Shown here piece after piece: positions 31,500 through 42,560 of a stretch of DNA of 64,000 nt. Made by a program: the position numbers and the translations under genes. Below the pieces are notes generated by a model, which saw nothing but the letters and a program-made list of their open reading frames with translations, was not told where the DNA came from and searched no databases. Origin of the DNA: Porphyra umbilicalis. Its lineage: Eukaryota; Rhodophyta; Bangiophyceae; Bangiales; Bangiaceae. The stretch covers positions 1-64,000 of the forward strand of contig KV919140.1 in assembly GCA_002049455.2 (NCBI GenBank), given 5' to 3'. Within the stretch, counting starts at the first letter, position 1. Every line of letters starts with the position of its first letter.

Positions 31500-32608
31500 T
31501 GGGCAGGATGGCGGTGCGCGGAACGGCGGTAGGGGGGGTGCGGTGGGTGGGACGGCGGTGGGCTCGGCAGCAGCGGGCGGAGGGATGCTGCGAGGAGCGG
31601 TGGTAGGCGGGGGAGCGGTGAGCGTAGTGATCGTGGGCGGGGCGGTGATGGGCGGGACGGAGATGATCGGGGCCGTGGTGGCTGAAGTCGTGGGCGGGGC
31701 GGTGGTGGGCAAGGCGATCGTGGGCGGGATGGTCGTGAGCGGGATGTTCGCGAAAACGATGGTGGCGGGCGCGGTGATGGCCTCTGGTGCGGTGGCGGCA
31801 GGTGCGGTGGCGGCTGAAGCGGTGGCGGCCACAGAGGTGGCCAGCGAGGCGTTGGCCGGCGTGGCGACGGTCGACGTCGCGGCGGTTGGAGTTCCGGCGG
31901 CCGGCATGGCGGCGGCCGGCATGGCGTCGGCCGACATGGCGGCGGCCGACATGGCGGCGGTTGCGTGGCGGCGGCCGGCGTGGCCGTGGCCCGCGTGGCC
32001 GTGGCCCGCGTGGCCGTCACCGGCGTGGCCGTCGCCGGCGTGGCCGTGGCCGGCGTGGCCGGCGTGGCAGTGACCGACGTGCCAGTGGACGGAAGGGGGG
32101 ATGACAGCGTGCCGGCGGCCGGCGGGTGGGACGACGGTGCGGGGACAAAACTGTGGGGGGGGAAATGGTGGGGGGACGACGGTGGGGGGGACGACGGTGG
32201 GGGGGACGACGGTGGGGGGGACGACGGTGGGGGGGACGACGGTGGGGGGGACGACGGTGGGGGGGACGACGGTGGGGGGGACGACGGTGGGGGGGACGAC
32301 GGTGGGGGGGACGACGGTGGGGGGGACGACGGTGGGGGGGACGACGGTGGGGGGGACGACGGTGGGGGGGACGACGGTGGGGGGGACGACGGTGGGGGGG
32401 ACGACGGTGGGGGGACGACGGTGGGGGGGACGACGGTGGGGGGGACGACGGTGGGGGGGACGACGGTGGGGGGGACGACGGTGGGGGGGACGACGGTGGG
32501 GGGGACGACGGTGGGGGGGACGACGGTGGGGGGGACGACGGTGGGGGGGACGACGGTGGGGGGACGACGGTGGGGGGGACGACGGTGGGGGGGACGACGG
32601 TGCATGCC
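31500..32608. repeat. Evolving 15/18-bp minisatellite, G-rich on plus strand
   Basis: Three zones: degenerate GGGCGGGRYGGTG-type units (31500-31895), 18- and 15-bp units such as GCGGCCGGCATGGCG and GCGTGGCCGTGGCC (31898-32070), then about 29 near-perfect 15-bp units GGTGGGGGGGACGAC (32165-32608) with a few 14-bp units. Units divisible by 3 leave all frames open. On the minus strand an ATG at 32641 opens a roughly 380-codon frame rich in PPTVV, PPPSS and Ala/Thr/Pro, resembling a hydroxyproline-rich cell-wall protein. Whether this is a gene or a by-product of the repeat cannot be told from sequence alone. Confidence 0.85.
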
Positions 32609-34080
32609 GCGATCCGCGACCATCAGATCAGCGTCACCCATTTTCAATTGGTCAAAACTTGCACACCCCTCGATTCAGAGCTCCCTGGCCACCCACGGCC
32701 CGGCACATGGCGATCAGATTTGTCAGAAAATATCTGTACTCGTGAATATCCTTTGTTTTCACACTTGGGTCACCCGATAGGACGATCGATGGGATGCTCT
32801 TTGCGTTTGTGAGAGAGAGCAATGGGGAGACCCGTTTTCTCCAGCCAAGTCCTTGTGCGGCTGTGACGGCCCCTCGGTGAATGCCACACGTGCAACAACT
32901 GGTCCGCCGTGCGACTCCCACACGCCAGTCCCCTTCGTCCATGGTCTTGGTCGCCTGCGAGACTAGCCCACCAACTCAGCATGTTAAATCGATCAATTTT
33001 AATGCATGCTTTTTATTGGTGCCATCCCTGATCCTGGGACCTTTTGATCATGTGGGTTTTGGTCGTCGCACAGTTACCAATCCTGGAACGCCGCCTCTTC
33101 AGCCTCGCGCCTCTGCTACCACCAGTTTCGTATCGGCGGATCTTGGGCGCTGGTGATTGGCCTGCGCGGGGAGTGCCATAGGCCGCGCACCCAGATCCCG
33201 CGCGGCGCCTGAGCCCCACGCAACCCCCCCGCAGTGGCGCCTGTGGGGGCACCGCGGCTCGCCCCCCGCGCCGCCCCCCGCGCCGCCCCCCCCTACCCGA
33301 CACCTGCGGTCGCGGTCGTCCGCGCGGGGGTGCCTGCCCGCGCTGTCCCGCCATCCGCGTCAGCCCGCGGAATGCCGGCTGCCCTGCCCGCTCGCCCCTC
33401 TTTTTCGTGCGCTTCGAGCTGTTTCGTGCGCTCTTTGCGGCTCCCCTCGCACCCCCCCCCCCGTCGCCGAAGCCAGCACGCGGTCGTTTCGCCACTGCAG
33501 TCGCGCGACCAACTGCTCGTACTGTACCCGCGCGCGCCTGCTGGTCAGGTAGCTATCTCCCTCCCCATCTCTGCTCCTCTCTGCTGTGGTGCCTGCGCTC
33601 GTCGTCCACGGCTTGCGCGGACGCCTGTGAGCTCACTCCGTCGCGGCCACGTGGTTCGTCGTCTGCCCCCCCGTGGCGCCCCCGTTATTGACTCTTTTTT
33701 CATCCGCGGCAGCTGAGTGGCGCCGCCGCCAACGGAGGGTGGAGGCGGGCCGGCGACGGGCGGGCATTGGTGTTGGCACCACGTCGTCACCTCGTCGGCG
33801 CGCGTGCAGCTCCGCCATTGCCCGCATCTCGCCGCTGCCGCGTGGCAAGACGCGCCCCACCGGAACGGCGGCGTGTGTGCGGCACGGGCGTGGCCACACT
33901 GTGGCGGACGGCGTGGGCGGTGAGCGCACGACGGGCCTCCTCTTTCCACCTCCATTGTACGCCGTGCCCCTGCCCTCCCGCACTGCCCCCCCCGTGTGGG
34001 CGGTGGAGAGGGGCAACCCTTGTCCGCTTCTCGCCTGCGCCGCCGGCGCCGACTCCCCCACGCCTCGGGATCTGTATATA
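32609..34080. other. Upstream region of the glycerate kinase gene; no other gene recognised
   Basis: Lower GC to about 33150, then GC-rich with Pro/Arg-rich spurious frames. The glycerate kinase frame is open upstream of its ATG back to 33673, but that extension is Arg/Pro-rich and not conserved-looking, so I treat it as leader. TATATAA at 34075-34081 is only about 20 bases from the chosen ATG and may be coincidental. Confidence 0.5.
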
Positions 34081-34101
34081 ACGGCTACCAAGATGGGCGG
34101 T

Positions 34102-35454
34102 ATGGCTTTCTGTTCCCCCGTGCCCATCCGCAGCCTGCACATCTCCTCCGCCTCTGCTGTCACCACCACCACGACCATCACCACAACCACCACCACCACC
34201 GCGGCTGCATTCCGCCCCTTGCCAACGGCACGCACCCCCTTTGGCAGCAGCTGCTCGACGCGGACCCTACACGCGCACGTCAGGCTCCGGCCCCACCCCC
34301 TCTCTGCAATGGCGAGCGTCGCGGCGCCCAAAGTTGCGTCTAGCGCGGCGCCCTTCCTCGCCCCCGTCCAACCCGTGACCGCCGAGGGCCCCGTCGAGTG
34401 CGTCACCCCCCCCCGGCCCTGCCGTCGGCGCATCCGCCCGACCTGCTCCGTCGCTCAAGTGCCCGCGTCGGTCAACGTTGGCTACATTGTCGACGGCATC
34501 GTCTTCCGCTCCGCCCGCCTCGACGAGGACGCCATCGACTGGGCCGAGTGGGCGCGCCTCGGGGGCGTCCTGGAGGGCCTCCTCGGCGCCAAAACGGACG
34601 AGGACCGCGCGGCGATGCAGGAGCGCGTGCACCGCTACTACCTGCCCCTCTTCTTTTGGATGCGGGGGGTGGTGGCGACGGCAGCAGCCGACTGGGATGG
34701 CAAGGGCGACGCCCCGCCGCCGGTCGTGCTCGGCATTAGCTGCCCGCAAGGCGGCGGCAAGTCGACCATGGTCCGCCTCTTTGAGCACCTGTTTGCCAAG
34801 AGCAACTTGCCGTGCATCCAAGCGTCGCTCGACGACTTTTACTTGACACGCGCCGACCAGCTGGCGCTCGCCGCCAAGCATCCTGGCAACGCGCTGCTGG
34901 CGGAGCGGGGTCTCCCCGGCACCCACGACGTCGACCTGCTGGCGGCGACGCTCGACTCGCTGCGCGCGGGGCGGCCGACGCCCATCCCGCGGTACAACAA
35001 GACGGCCTTTGCGGGGCGTGGCGACCGGGCAGACGTGGCGTCGTGGCCCGTGTCCCCCCCCGGCCTGCGGGTCATTCTGCTCGAAGGGTGGGCGCTCGGC
35101 TTCTCTTCCTCGGTGCCGTCGGCGGCGCCGCTGGTGTGCCCCGACATGGCCGCCGTCGACGTGTATACGGGCTCCCATTTGGCGGCGGTCAACGCGCAGG
35201 TCGACGCGCTCGTGTGCATCTCTGCGGAGGACGTGCACTATGTGTATGGGTGGCGGGAGCAGGCCGAAGCCGAGACCCGTGCCAAGGGCCTCGGCGGCCT
35301 CACGTCGGAGCAAGTGCGCGCGTTTGTCGGCGGCTTCATGCCTTGCTACGAGCAGTATGGGGAGTGCCTGCGGCAGGAGGTGGCGGCGGGGACGTGGGCG
35401 GGCAAGCCCGCGCTGGGCGTGACCATTGACGTCAACCGCAAGCCGATTGCCTGA
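34102..35454 (+). CDS. GLYK: D-glycerate 3-kinase, chloroplast-targeted
   Basis: Converts D-glycerate and ATP to 3-phosphoglycerate in the plastid, the last step of photorespiration. 450 residues, close to plant GLYK (about 456). Residues 1-70 are Ser/Thr/Arg-rich with a Thr run (ACC repeats), as in a transit peptide. The kinase domain starts near residue 125. The Walker A loop SCPQGGGKST is near residue 213; SLDDFYLT, LLEGWALGF (Walker B region), YVYGWREQAE and GFMPCYEQYG follow in family order. One exon, no break. An in-frame ATG at 34093 is an alternative start; I prefer 34102 only for its transit-peptide-like MAFCSP. It stands alone, with repeats on both sides. It belongs to the P-loop phosphoribulokinase/uridine-kinase-like group. 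Confidence 0.93.
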   Translation: MAFCSPVPIRSLHISSASAVTTTTTITTTTTTTAAAFRPLPTARTPFGSSCSTRTLHAHVRLRPHPLSAMASVAAPKVASSAAPFLAPVQPVTAEGPVECVTPPRPCRRRIRPTCSVAQVPASVNVGYIVDGIVFRSARLDEDAIDWAEWARLGGVLEGLLGAKTDEDRAAMQERVHRYYLPLFFWMRGVVATAAADWDGKGDAPPPVVLGISCPQGGGKSTMVRLFEHLFAKSNLPCIQASLDDFYLTRADQLALAAKHPGNALLAERGLPGTHDVDLLAATLDSLRAGRPTPIPRYNKTAFAGRGDRADVASWPVSPPGLRVILLEGWALGFSSSVPSAAPLVCPDMAAVDVYTGSHLAAVNAQVDALVCISAEDVHYVYGWREQAEAETRAKGLGGLTSEQVRAFVGGFMPCYEQYGECLRQEVAAGTWAGKPALGVTIDVNRKPIA

Positions 35455-35696
35455 GGCGCGCGCCTGTCTGGTGCAATCGGGCGAGTCGTGTCGGCGCTAG
35501 CTAGGGGTGTTTGAACATAGTCTGAGGCACCTACACCTCACGGTACACCACAATTGCGTCGTTCTGCTTGCCACATGTCTATGAAAGCAATACTTGGTTT
35601 TCTTTACTCTCCTCGTGCCCGCAGAACTGTCCAGTTGTCCTCTGCGCGCGCCCTCGCGCGCACCCGCCCGGCCTGCACCGCCCCGCCACCACCCCC

Positions 35697-36013
35697 TCAC
35701 ATCCGCACCGCGCTGGAGCGCCACGCCACCGCTGTCGGGCTGCCGCCGGCGGCCATTTGCATCCCGCGCATCGTGGCGTCGGCCACCACCGTCACTACCC
35801 GCACGCGGCCGTCGCCATTAGCCGCCACCATCGGCACGGCGTTGTGGGTCACGACGTAGACGGGAGCACCCACGCCGCCCCGAGGCCCTGCTCCACCACA
35901 ACGTGCACTCCATTGCTGTACCGCTGACCGCCGTCGCCGCGGCGCCGCCGCACGGGATGGTCGACCTCCAGCAGCGCCTGCACGGCGGGCGCGCACGCGG
36001 CCACCGCCGCCAT
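35697..36013 (-). pseudogene. Candidate minus-strand coding remnant, unknown family
   Basis: From the ATG at 36013 one frame reads protein-like sequence (APAVQALLEVDHP; RYSNGVHVVVEQGLGA) to 35849. The adjacent frame then continues with similarly ordered sequence (GAPVYVVTHNAVPMVAANG; VRVVTVVADATMRGMQM) to a stop at 35697. The change of frame falls at a GGGG run (about 35883). It could be a short gene with a one-base error, an exon end, or a decayed fragment. No family recognised. It is convergent with GLYK, 240 bp away. Confidence 0.25.
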
Positions 36014-36215
36014 GACGCGGTCGCCCGGCGCCTCGGAGGCCACGGCGCCTCGGAGGCCACGGCGCCGCCGCCGCCCCACCGCCCGCACGCGCACCCGCCC
36101 CCGTCACCCACGCCGGCGCCCGCGCGCCCTCCCGCCCGGGCACCGACGGCACCAGGTCCGCGACTGACCCCCCCCCCCACGCCTAGTTAAGGCTGCTCTT
36201 CTGTAGGGTTCGCAG

Positions 36216-36818
36216 TAGCGCCCCTATGTGAGGGGCGTGGGGCGTAACCGCGCCCTAATGGCGCCCTAGCAGCGCCCTTCTGAAGGCTAACGACGCCCCC
36301 AAAACGCCCAAAGTAGCACCCATAAATACTGAATTAGCGCAGGTAGCACCCTATTGTTCCGTGATTCTTCTGTGATCGCAGCCGCTAGTTGATCCAATTG
36401 TCTATTTAATGATGACAGTCTGGGGTCGCTCCTGCCGGTTCCCCGTCAGCCTTTGTTTCCTTCGCATTCAAGCCCAACCACCACCACGCCTACAACAGCA
36501 CCCTTCACCATACAGACGCTCTGCTGCCGCAAGGTACCACACCACGTCAAAGACATCACCCAGCCCCACGGCCTTGCGCTGCGAGACGCGGCGGTAGCGG
36601 TGGGCACCGCCATCCCCCGTCGGATCCCCTGTAGAGGCTGTGGCCCATTGACAACGTGTTCCACTCCCAGCTCCATCACCCGGAGCTGCGTGCTGGGCAC
36701 CAGGCAATCATGAACTTGAAATAGTGGAATTATCCATGCTCTATGCGCGCCCTATCCGCGCCTCGGCGTCGAGGGGCGCGGGGCGTTAACGGCGCCCTAA
36801 CAGCGCCCTAACAGCGCC
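36216..36818. repeat. Paired GCGCCCTAA-rich blocks
   Basis: Two similar blocks of about 60 bp at 36216-36275 and 36757-36818, each a GGGGCGYGGGGCGT hairpin-like start followed by GCGCCCTAAYRGCGCCC units (11-bp period). The roughly 480 bases between them are AT-richer and hold no recognised gene. They may be ends of a small element. Confidence 0.4.
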
Positions 36819-36944
36819 TTAACAACGCCCCTCAATAGCGCCCCGGGCGCTCTTCCCAACCCTACTCTTCTGGGTCTGAGCATTACATCGCAAGGATGAA
36901 AAGACAAGCTGCAACGTGCTAAAATGTGAGTGGTCAATACGAAA

Positions 36945-37069
36945 TACCCCTCTCACAGGGGTCGTAGAGGCCGAAACAGGGGACGTCCCCTGTTTCGGCC
37001 TCTACGACCCCTGTGAGGGGGGTGACACCGGTCTCAATTTCGGCCTGAGAAGGCTCTGTGAGAGGGGTA
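36945..37069. repeat. Perfect 66-bp palindrome inside a 125-bp inverted-repeat unit
   Basis: 33-base arms 36952-36984 and 36985-37017 are exact reverse complements with no spacer. An outer 14-bp inverted repeat TACCCCTCTCACAG / CTGTGAGAGGGGTA bounds the unit at 36945 and 37069, and a diverged third copy of the arm lies at 37037-37067. No gene in it. Confidence 0.9.
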
Positions 37070-37632
37070 CCTGACGATCCAGGATGACCCGTGGGCGGTG
37101 ACTTGATCCGACGGATCACGTCTTGCCCGCGCGTTGCTGCGCTCGTCGTCCGCAGCCGATTTTGTATGCGCCCGGGTGATCGCTATGCCGTTGCCGTCTT
37201 CCAGTGGTGAGGCTCAATATGGCGAAGAAAAACAAAGACCGGACGTACGCTTTGTCGTACGGTAGTTGCACGGGTCAGTGTAGGGTCAGTGCAGGGGGGG
37301 GGGTGGGCGTGGGGGGGAGGGGGGAGGCGCGTACGTCCCGAACACACGGCGGGAAACAACGCTCATCCTTCCCCCCTATCCACAGATATGCTCTTTTGGT
37401 CACCCCTGTGTCCTCCCCGCGGATACTCTTTCGTTCTTTTTCTTTTTTGCGAAAACAGGGCAACCATAGCAAACATTGTCGTCGCGTTCCGATGCACAGC
37501 GTCGGCATACTACTGCATCAAGACTGCCCCGTATCTTCATTTGCAATGATGATCGGGGGGGTCTGCCAGCGTTTTGTAATGCTTCTAGCAGGTCCCCCTG
37601 CATTCTTCTAGGCAACCGGGGAAAGCCGAGAC
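37070..37632. other. Intergenic DNA, nothing recognised
   Basis: Mixed composition with a G-run near 37292. Short frames only. Confidence 0.5.
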
Positions 37633-37790
37633 TGTCGAGTACACCCAGGAAGGGGGTTAGCCGTACCCCCGACCCGTCACTCTCCCCGCTTGGTCGCGAC
37701 AGCGGTGAGAACAAAGGATGCCTGTTTTCTCCCTCATGTCTCTCCCGCCCGTTCCCCCCATCACTATATCGGGGCCACGCGGTCCTCTCA
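37633..37790 (-). mobile_element. LTR fragment of the element D family
   Basis: 158 bp nearly identical to 48399-48556, the inner part of the right-hand LTR of element D, starting at the same TGTCGAG terminus. The rest of the LTR is absent; different repeat DNA follows at once. No internal region adjoins, so this is a remnant. Confidence 0.85.
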
Positions 37791-38964
37791 GAGCATTCCC
37801 ACCAATGTCGGGCCAACGGTCTGAAACGGTGAAATGAAACCGCTACGTGTGGCCCTGCGAGTGGTCAGTTGCCAACGGGCCAACGCGTTGCCAACGGGCA
37901 ATGTAATGGGTGAAATAGAGTGGGCTACCTTTCGAAGATCTGAGCGCCGTTGGCCTCGGCGTTGTTGGCCGCACTGGGTGGTTGCCAACGAAGGACACGT
38001 ATCAGCGTCGTCGCAAGTATCGAAATGAAGAGGCGTCCGTCGAATACGTGCCGAACATGTCACGGAAAGCGTGTGAACCGGGCTCAAAGCACCCAAATCA
38101 AGGCAATCTAGCGAGACACGTGGAGGCCTTTCGGTATCAGTTTGGGTCGAATCCGCACGAGTGCGTGACGTGTGTTGCGGTCCCACCCCAGCACGTCATG
38201 CAAGGCCTTCGAGGCTGAGTCATGTCGGTCGAATGGTCACGTGCGGCCACAGTGGCCTGCCGATTTGGGTGATGGCGTGGCCCAACAGCCATCTGCGTGT
38301 CGCTCCTACTGTGCGCGCTCCACCTTCGGCTGACTAACGCGGTTTCGAAGGCGCTGGCACGCCCGGTCTGCGGGCTGTGACGTCCCCAAAAGGCCAAGGC
38401 TTGTCCAGAAAGGGTCAATAAAAGGCAGCGACAGTGATATAGGCACTTCTGAGTGCGTATTTGTGCACTAGTGTTGCTGCCCCCTGCTGTGGTGGGCGCG
38501 GCTGACAGCTGCGGAACATGACACATTGGCACCTCAGGCAGCATGCTCACTGTTAACCCGTGCACTGTGCTACCCGTACATCAACGTTGACGCTCGCTTT
38601 TGCGTGCTGTCCCGTCGAGTATGATTGCTGACTACACGCTAGGAGAAGATCGTCAACCCAGCTCCACCTCCAGCCCCACCCCGACCGCATCCCCCGCGAC
38701 GCCACTGCCGCAAGACCAACCCCCCACACCTGTCCCTCCTCGAGCAGTACCCCACTGCCTCACCTCCGCCCGTGCGCCGCTGACAGTTGTCAGCAGGAAA
38801 ATGTGCTTTCCTGGCGACGACGAGCACCCTCCGCCCAACTCTGCCTCTGCCGTCCCCCGACCCGCCCCACGCGATCGTCCCCCCATGTTCCTCACCTTTC
38901 CTCCGCAACTGCACCAAAGCGTCTCGGAGGCCGGGGTCCACCCCGCAGCCACCGGCAGGCTGCC
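37791..38964. other. Intergenic DNA with scattered GCCAAC/GTTGGC motifs
   Basis: 37791-38000 is rich in GCCAACG and CGTTGGC words. Its first 30 bases are the reverse complement of 42785-42813, next to element D. No gene recognised; a plus-strand frame from about 38600 to 39226 is Pro-rich and overlaps a hairpin. Confidence 0.5.
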
Positions 38965-39072
38965 GCAGACCCCTACGCTCTGCGCCCCGCGCCGGGCGGT
39001 CGCCGCCTGCAGTCATTGCAGTCTCTACAGACGGCCACCGCCCGGCGCAGAGCGCAGGGCGCAGGGGTCTGC
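38965..39072. repeat. Imperfect inverted repeat, 40-bp arms
   Basis: Arms 38965-39004 and 39033-39072 (GCAGACCCCTACGCTCTGCG and its near reverse complement), about six mismatches, 28-base loop. Confidence 0.75.
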
Positions 39073-39843
39073 GGCCGCCCACGGTGGGCGCACCCACCTG
39101 TTCGGCTTAGTTACACACACACTTTTCCCCACGGCAGCCGCCGGCCTTCTCCCCACCGTGGCTGCCGGTCTTAACCTCTTCTCCAGAACTCGCCCTGTTG
39201 CGCACTTGCTGCAGAATATTATTTGATTGGTGCTCTGCTGGTTTCTGGCCCAGTCATTGGCCAAGACCGATGCTTCTGGCGCAGATATTCTTGCGCAAGT
39301 CGACGAAAATTGTAAAAACAGTAATTCAATGGCGCAAGCTCGAGCTGTGTGGTGGGGTTCTCCAAAGTACAAGTGTGGCGGGGGGGACGCCGCTGCTGGT
39401 CGATGCGGCCGCTGTGACGTCGGCAGCCACCGCACGCAGTTGAGGACGGCCGGCCGGCGGTGCACGCCCGCAGCCCCCCCCCTCCCCCCCCACGCACCGC
39501 GGCGCTGCTGGCATACGCGGCTGCATCGCGCTTGTGCACCGTCAGTCTCGACGGCGCCGCCCCAGACGCGCTGGGAGAGTACCCCCGCGCCGCAGCAGGG
39601 GGGGCGGCGCACACGATGGAAACACACTACTTCCGGCCAGATAACTTCGAGGCCGTAGGGTGTACAGTGACGGGACAAGCTTCTGAGGGAAAAAAAAAAA
39701 CGACGAAGTACATAAATAAAGCTCGCATCCACAAAGCTCGGCGTCCAGAGAGCGCAGGACGATGCTCACCACGCTGGCGCCGCCGAGGGCGGGAGGGGAC
39801 ACTGTAGCGGCGGGGCGTGCTGGTGCCGCCGCCCTGGGGATAG
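39073..39843. other. Intergenic DNA, nothing recognised
   Basis: Short frames on both strands without motif. Confidence 0.45.
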
Positions 39844-42150
39844 TTGCCTGTTTTGCGGCGCGGCAGTAGCAGGGCAGAAGGAGAGGTGTCGGGGATGGGT
39901 GTGGTGCCGGCGGACGGTGGTGGGGCGTCGGGGACGGAGGCGGCGAAGGCTGCGGCGGAGGGAGCGCGGCGGGAGCCGGCGGTCGGGGGCGGCTGTGGCG
40001 GCGGCGGCGGTCGCTGGCTGCGAGATGAGGCCAGGAGTGATGGTGGCGGTCGGTGCGGGCGGTGGCGGAGGCGGCCATTGCGGAGGCCACGGTCCGCGGA
40101 GGCGGCTGCGCAGCCGTAAACGGCAGGAGCGGGGGTGGGAGCGGCGTCGTCGGTCGGCGGGGGCGGCGACTGTGGGGGCGAAGGCGGCGGAGGCGGCGGA
40201 CGGCAACGAAGAGGCAGGGGGCTGCGGTGGGTGGCTGTGGCGGCGACGGCGTCGGCCAGCGGCGGCGGCGAGGGTGGCGACAGCAGGAGCAGCCAGCGAT
40301 GACGGTGCCCAGGGCGGCATTGGTGGTGCGGGATACGAGGGTCGGTGGCGGCTGGGGCGGCCGTCGTCAGCGGCGCACACTGGGGTGAGGACGGGGGCGG
40401 CGGAGGGGGCGAACGCTGTCGCCGCTGTCGGCAGCGACGGCGGCGGCGGCGGCGGCGGCGGGGGCGGTGGTCGGCCGCGTTGGCAGTGGGGGCGGCGATG
40501 GGTGGCGGCGGCAGATGATGGCAGAAGCGGGGGCGGCGGCGACGGGGGGCGCGGCGGGGGCGGCGGCCGATGGCGTTGGGCTGGCGGGGTGAATGGCGGA
40601 GGTGGCCGGTGGCGGCAGGAGCGGCGGGACTGGCGGCAGCGGGGTGGACGGCGGCACATTGCGGGGTCGGCGGGGGCGGCGAGGGCGGGGGCGGGCGACG
40701 GCAACGGCTGAGGCGGCGAAAGTGGCGGCCGGTGGCGGTGGCGGCGGCTGTGGGGGCGGGGGCGGCGGTCGGCGGTGGCGGCGGGGGCGGCGACGGCGGG
40801 CTCGGCGGTCGACAGTGGCGGAGGCGACGGCGACGACGGGGGCGGCTTTCGGCGGGGGCGGGCGCGGCGGTGACGGTGTTGGCGGCGGGCGGTTGCGGCC
40901 CGGGGCGCGGACGGCGCCGGCGTGGACAGGGGCGGGATAGGCGGCGGTGGTCGGCAGGGGCGGCGGAGCCGGCGTTGGCCGAGGCCGCGGTCGGTAGTGG
41001 TGGAAGGGGCCGCCACGGTGTGGGCGGCCGTCCGCCGTGGGGGCGAGGCCGGCGGTCGGCGGGTCGGCGGCGCGGCGGCGGCGACCGACGGTAGCGCCGG
41101 CGGCGGCGGATGGGGGGGTGGGGTCGGCTGCGGCGGGGGAAGAAGCGGCGGCCGCCGTCAGCGGCGAAGGCGGAGGTGGCGGGAGCGGCCGACCTCGGCG
41201 GCGGTGGTGGGGGCGCCGGGGAAGCGACGGAGCCGGTCAGCGGCAGCTTTTCCGGTGGTGGGTCGGCCGGCGGCGGAGGTCGGTCGCGGCGGAGGCGAGG
41301 GCGGGAGCGGGGTCGGCCGTGAGGGGCACGTCTTGTGGCGGGGGCCACGGCGGTCGGCTGGGGCGAGGCGGGAACCGGCGGTCGGCGGGAGCTCTGGCGG
41401 CCGCGGCGGTCGTCGGCGCCGGGGACGGGGGCGGGCGCGGGGGCAGCGGTCGAAGCTGGCGGGGTGGGGGCGGCAATGGCGGGGGCGGCAGTCGGCAGCG
41501 GTGAGCGGGGCGGACGGCGACGGCGGGTACGAAGGCGGTGGCGACGGCGGCGGTCGGCAGTGGCGGCGCCTGGGGTGACGACAACGAAAGCGGAGGTAGG
41601 CGGTGGCCGGGGGGGCGGCGACGGCGGGAGAGGCCGCGATGGCGGCGGCGGCGACGGCGGGGGCGCGGCTAACGGCGGAAGCAGGGGGGGCGAACAGCGG
41701 CGGCCGGGACGGGGGCGGCGGCGCGGGCGGCGGTCGGCGGGGTTGGCGCCAGGGGCAGCGACGGCGGCGGCATGGGCGGCGACGGCAGGGGCGGTGGTCG
41801 GCGGCGGCGGGGGGGGCGTCGACGGCGGGCGGGGGGTAGGAGCGGGCGGTAGGTGGCGGCTGCGGCGGGGGCGGCGGTCGTCGGCGGCGGGGACGGAAGG
41901 GGCCCGGAGGGCGGCGGTCAGCAGTGCCGGGGGGGGCAGCGGCGGCGGGGGCGGCGGAGTGCGGCGACGTCGGCGGTGGGGGGCAGCGGGGGCACGCGTG
42001 GGGAGCGGGTGCGTGTGGGGAGCGGCTGTGGGGGAGCGGGGGGGTGCGGTGCGCGTCAGGGGTCTGCTTGCGTGCGTGGGCCACGGCGTGTGGCCAGGGG
42101 GCAGCCGTGGGGGTGCGAGGGTTGTCAGGGCTGCCCTGGGGCACTGTCAG
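39844..42150. repeat. 2.3 kb of degenerate GGC-rich low-complexity DNA
   Basis: Plus strand is almost wholly GGC, GGT, GAC and CGGTCGGC words; minus strand reads as Pro/Arg/Ala-rich frames up to 573 codons and plus strand as Gly/Arg-rich frames. Open frames on both strands at once, with no motif, argue for repeat DNA, not genes. G/C strand skew is very strong. Confidence 0.7.
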
Positions 42151-42560
42151 CGGTGGGGGGGCCGGCTGAAGGCATCACGTGGCCGCTGGTGCGGCCACCT
42201 GGCGACCCGGCATGGATCGGACATGGGGCGGTGGCCCGGCCCCGCCTCGTGTGCCCGCTCGAGTGGTCCGATCCACTCGTTGCGCCAGTGTCAGTGGGAA
42301 CGCGCCCCGTGTCAGACGTGCCCGAACGCCTGCTCGGCCATGCGCCACGGCACTATGGATACGTGACATGCTCCAACGGTCGGGACCCTCGGGCCGAGCT
42401 GACGCGCGGCCTTCCACATCCGAGAGGTACCATATTCTATCCGTGGGTAGCTGTCGAAACAAAAATATGATAAATCGGGCAATCTGAGGACAATATGAAG
42501 TGCCACATGTCACTTATTTAACCCTGTGAAACTGCGATGGACCAATCAGAGCACAGGACC

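Noticed and set aside
36757-36830. CCCTAA words as telomere repeat
   Set aside because: They sit in 11-bp GCGCCCTAACA units, only three copies, not in a telomeric array.
38600-39226. Plus-strand 208-codon Pro-rich frame
   Set aside because: Overlaps a hairpin repeat, no domain, low-complexity start.
39844-41348. 573- and 416-codon Pro/Arg-rich minus-strand frames
   Set aside because: Frames are open on both strands throughout GGC-rich repeat DNA and carry no motif.
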